From Aliirhizobium wenxiniae (GTDB lineage: Bacteria; Pseudomonadota; Alphaproteobacteria; Rhizobiales; Rhizobiaceae), in the NCBI RefSeq assembly GCF_014201355.1, contig NZ_JACHEG010000007.1:124001-188000 (forward strand): a stretch of DNA of 64,000 nucleotides, read 5' to 3'. The notes below the pieces were generated by a model. The model was not told where the DNA came from, searched no databases, and saw only the letters and a list, made by a program, of their open reading frames with translations. Positions 63,084 through 64,000 of this stretch are shown piece by piece (the first letter of the stretch is position 1; the number at the start of each line of letters is the position of its first letter). Both the position numbers and the translations under genes were made by a program.

Positions 63084-63466
63084 AATCGTTCCAATCCGTG
63101 TCTGACGTTGTCGACATCCTCCGGCGTGCCGAGAAGCTCGAACCTATAGAGGAACGGCACTTGGCACTTGGCGGATATGATGTCTCCGGCAATGCCATAG
63201 GCCGCGCCGAAATTGGTGTTGCCCGCGGCGATCACGCCGCGGATGTGGCTGCGGTTATTCGCATCGTTGAGGAAGCGGATAACCTGTTTCGGAACGGCCC
63301 CCTTCGCTTCACCACCGCCATAGGACGGAACGATCAGAACGAAGGGATTTTCGGCGTGCAATGTCTCGTCGCTGCTGATCGGAATGCGCCGAGCCATCAG
63401 CTTCAGCTTTTCAACGAACCGCCGCGTGTTTTCCGACTTGCTCGAAAAATAGACGATCTCGCCCAT
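63071..63466 (-). CDS. nrdI: Flavodoxin-like NrdI
   Basis: 131 residues. NrdI hallmarks: VYFSSKSENTRRFVEKL at the start (phosphate loop) and GVIAAGNTNFGAAYGIAGD (FMN-binding region, in part). It supplies an oxidant to assemble the Mn(III)2-tyrosyl radical of NrdF. Between nrdH (4 bp upstream) and nrdE. Confidence 0.95.
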   Translation of the reverse strand: MGEIVYFSSKSENTRRFVEKLKLMARRIPISSDETLHAENPFVLIVPSYGGGEAKGAVPKQVIRFLNDANNRSHIRGVIAAGNTNFGAAYGIAGDIISAKCQVPFLYRFELLGTPEDVDNVRHGLERFWTR

Positions 63467-63470
63467 GATC

Positions 63471-63704
63471 TCAGGCGTGTGCTGCCGCCAGACCGCTGAT
63501 CATGTCCGGACGAAACCCGGCCCAGTGCTGTTCTCCTGCGATCACGACGGGAACCTGACGATAGCCGAGACCCTGCACGAGCTCGTAGGCTTCGATATCG
63601 GCGGAAACGTCAACGACCGTGTAGTTAATGCCCTGGCGATCCAGGGCGCGGGTGGTCGCAGTGCATTGAACGCAGGCAGGCTTGCTGTAGACGGTGATGG
63701 TCAT
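63471..63704 (-). CDS. nrdH: NrdH glutaredoxin-like electron donor
   Basis: 77 residues from ATG 63704, with GAGGAAAA 4-11 nt upstream. Active-site CVQC (residues 11-14 in SKPACVQCTATTR) and the NrdH C-terminal end HWAGFRPDMI. It delivers electrons to NrdE from thioredoxin reductase. First gene of nrdHIEF. A longer frame to 63764 is unlikely. Confidence 0.95.
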   Translation of the reverse strand: MTITVYSKPACVQCTATTRALDRQGINYTVVDVSADIEAYELVQGLGYRQVPVVIAGEQHWAGFRPDMISGLAAAHA

Positions 63705-63966
63705 GGTTTTCCTCGTGTCGGAAGGCGTGCGAAAGCGATCGGACAGCCGCCGATGTCCGGGCAAAAATGATGGGAAATGAAGGCAGGCGTTGGCGATTGC
63801 CGGGCGTTTATCTGCCCGTCATTCGCGCTGACGTGTATCGAAACTCAAGATCATAAGACTTCACCCCGAAGTGGCTCATGCGGGAAATCAGGGGAAGCGC
63901 ACGCACGGCAACATCCCGCACGCATACGCGACCTTCCGGACACCCCGCCCGTGGACGTTTTCGTTT
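63705..63966 (-). other. Leader between the riboswitch end and nrdH
   Basis: 262 bp of predicted 5' untranslated RNA. A short minus-strand frame (63808-63999) overlaps the riboswitch end and shows no motif. GC-rich stretches such as GGGCGGGGTGTCC could form part of an expression platform; I could not fold it with confidence. No NrdR box was recognised. Confidence 0.4.
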
Positions 63967-64000
63967 GAGGCAGGTCTCCTGGCTCGCGGGTCGTCGCATC
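63967..64000 (-). promoter_or_regulatory. 3' end of a cobalamin riboswitch (partial)
   Basis: The minus strand reads CGACGACCCGCGAGCCAGGA then GACCTGCCTC. GCCAGGAGACCTGCC is the conserved 3' end of alphaproteobacterial cobalamin (B12) riboswitches, which are often preceded by just such a GACGACCCGC stretch. The body of the aptamer would lie beyond position 64000. It would control the downstream nrdHIEF operon. Confidence 0.72.

Overview
The window looks like chromosomal or chromid DNA of a GC-rich alphaproteobacterium, most likely a Rhizobiaceae member (Rhizobium/Agrobacterium group). The reasons are strong GC3 codon bias, many ABC uptake systems, RIME-like palindromic repeats with the 'CTCCCC...GGGGAG' signature, and a class Ib nrdHIEF operon behind what looks like the 3' end of a cobalamin riboswitch. 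No tRNA, rRNA, CRISPR array, insertion sequence or prophage was recognised.

Layout. 0-3.3 kb (minus): a BMP-type (nucleoside-like) ABC uptake operon, substrate-binding protein then amidase then double ATPase (cut by the window edge). 3.9-7.0 kb (plus): a glycine betaine/proline-type ABC operon (ATPase, permease, binding protein), followed by a small XRE regulator. 7.4-26.2 kb: a dense drug-efflux block. It holds a TetR-regulated RND pump pair (minus), MacAB plus a second TetR gene (plus), an HlyD/RbbA-type fused ABC/YhhJ-type permease export operon (plus), and an MdtA/MdtC-like RND pair (minus). 26.4-32.3 kb: an RpiR regulator facing an operon in which two divergent 5-formyltetrahydrofolate cyclo-ligase-like paralogues flank an NMT1/ThiY-type ABC transporter with a fused double permease. 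This is the most interesting metabolic locus. 32.4-34.3 kb: an orphan MetQ-like binding protein and a lipoate-protein ligase with an N-terminal accessory domain.

34.3-38.5 kb (minus): a LctP-type permease, cupin, iron-type alcohol dehydrogenase and GntR operon of unknown substrate. 38.8-42.8 kb: small accessory genes. They include a soluble protein with an MCP signalling tip placed N-terminal to a Cache-like sensor, a truncated VapC/PIN remnant, a GFA-family protein, an HD (Mesh1-like) hydrolase and an SDR. 42.9-46.2 kb: a MarR-EmrB-EmrA efflux operon ending in a strong terminator. 46.3-51.5 kb: a GH25 lipoprotein, a CHASE4-like GGDEF diguanylate cyclase and a ZntA-type P-ATPase. The last has a MerR-style 19-bp-spacer promoter and a RIME repeat inserted in frame in its coding sequence.

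51.7-55.6 kb (plus): a spermidine/putrescine-type ABC operon with a RIME element between the binding-protein and permease genes. 55.7-56.6 kb: a 38-codon membrane peptide, a candidate sRNA/terminator and a ccdAB toxin-antitoxin pair. 56.7-58.5 kb: a LysR gene divergent from a secreted DJ-1/PfpI protein. 58.8-59.8 kb: a cluster of unrecognised small ORFs, one interrupted by an in-frame TGA. 59.9-63.7 kb (minus): nrdHIEF.

Common themes are export (five efflux systems in about 39 kb), uptake ABC systems each with its own binding protein, and locally encoded regulators whose likely operators can be seen as dyads. No outer-membrane TolC-like gene is present, so the tripartite pumps must borrow one. 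All functional calls come from reading sequence motifs; no database search was run.
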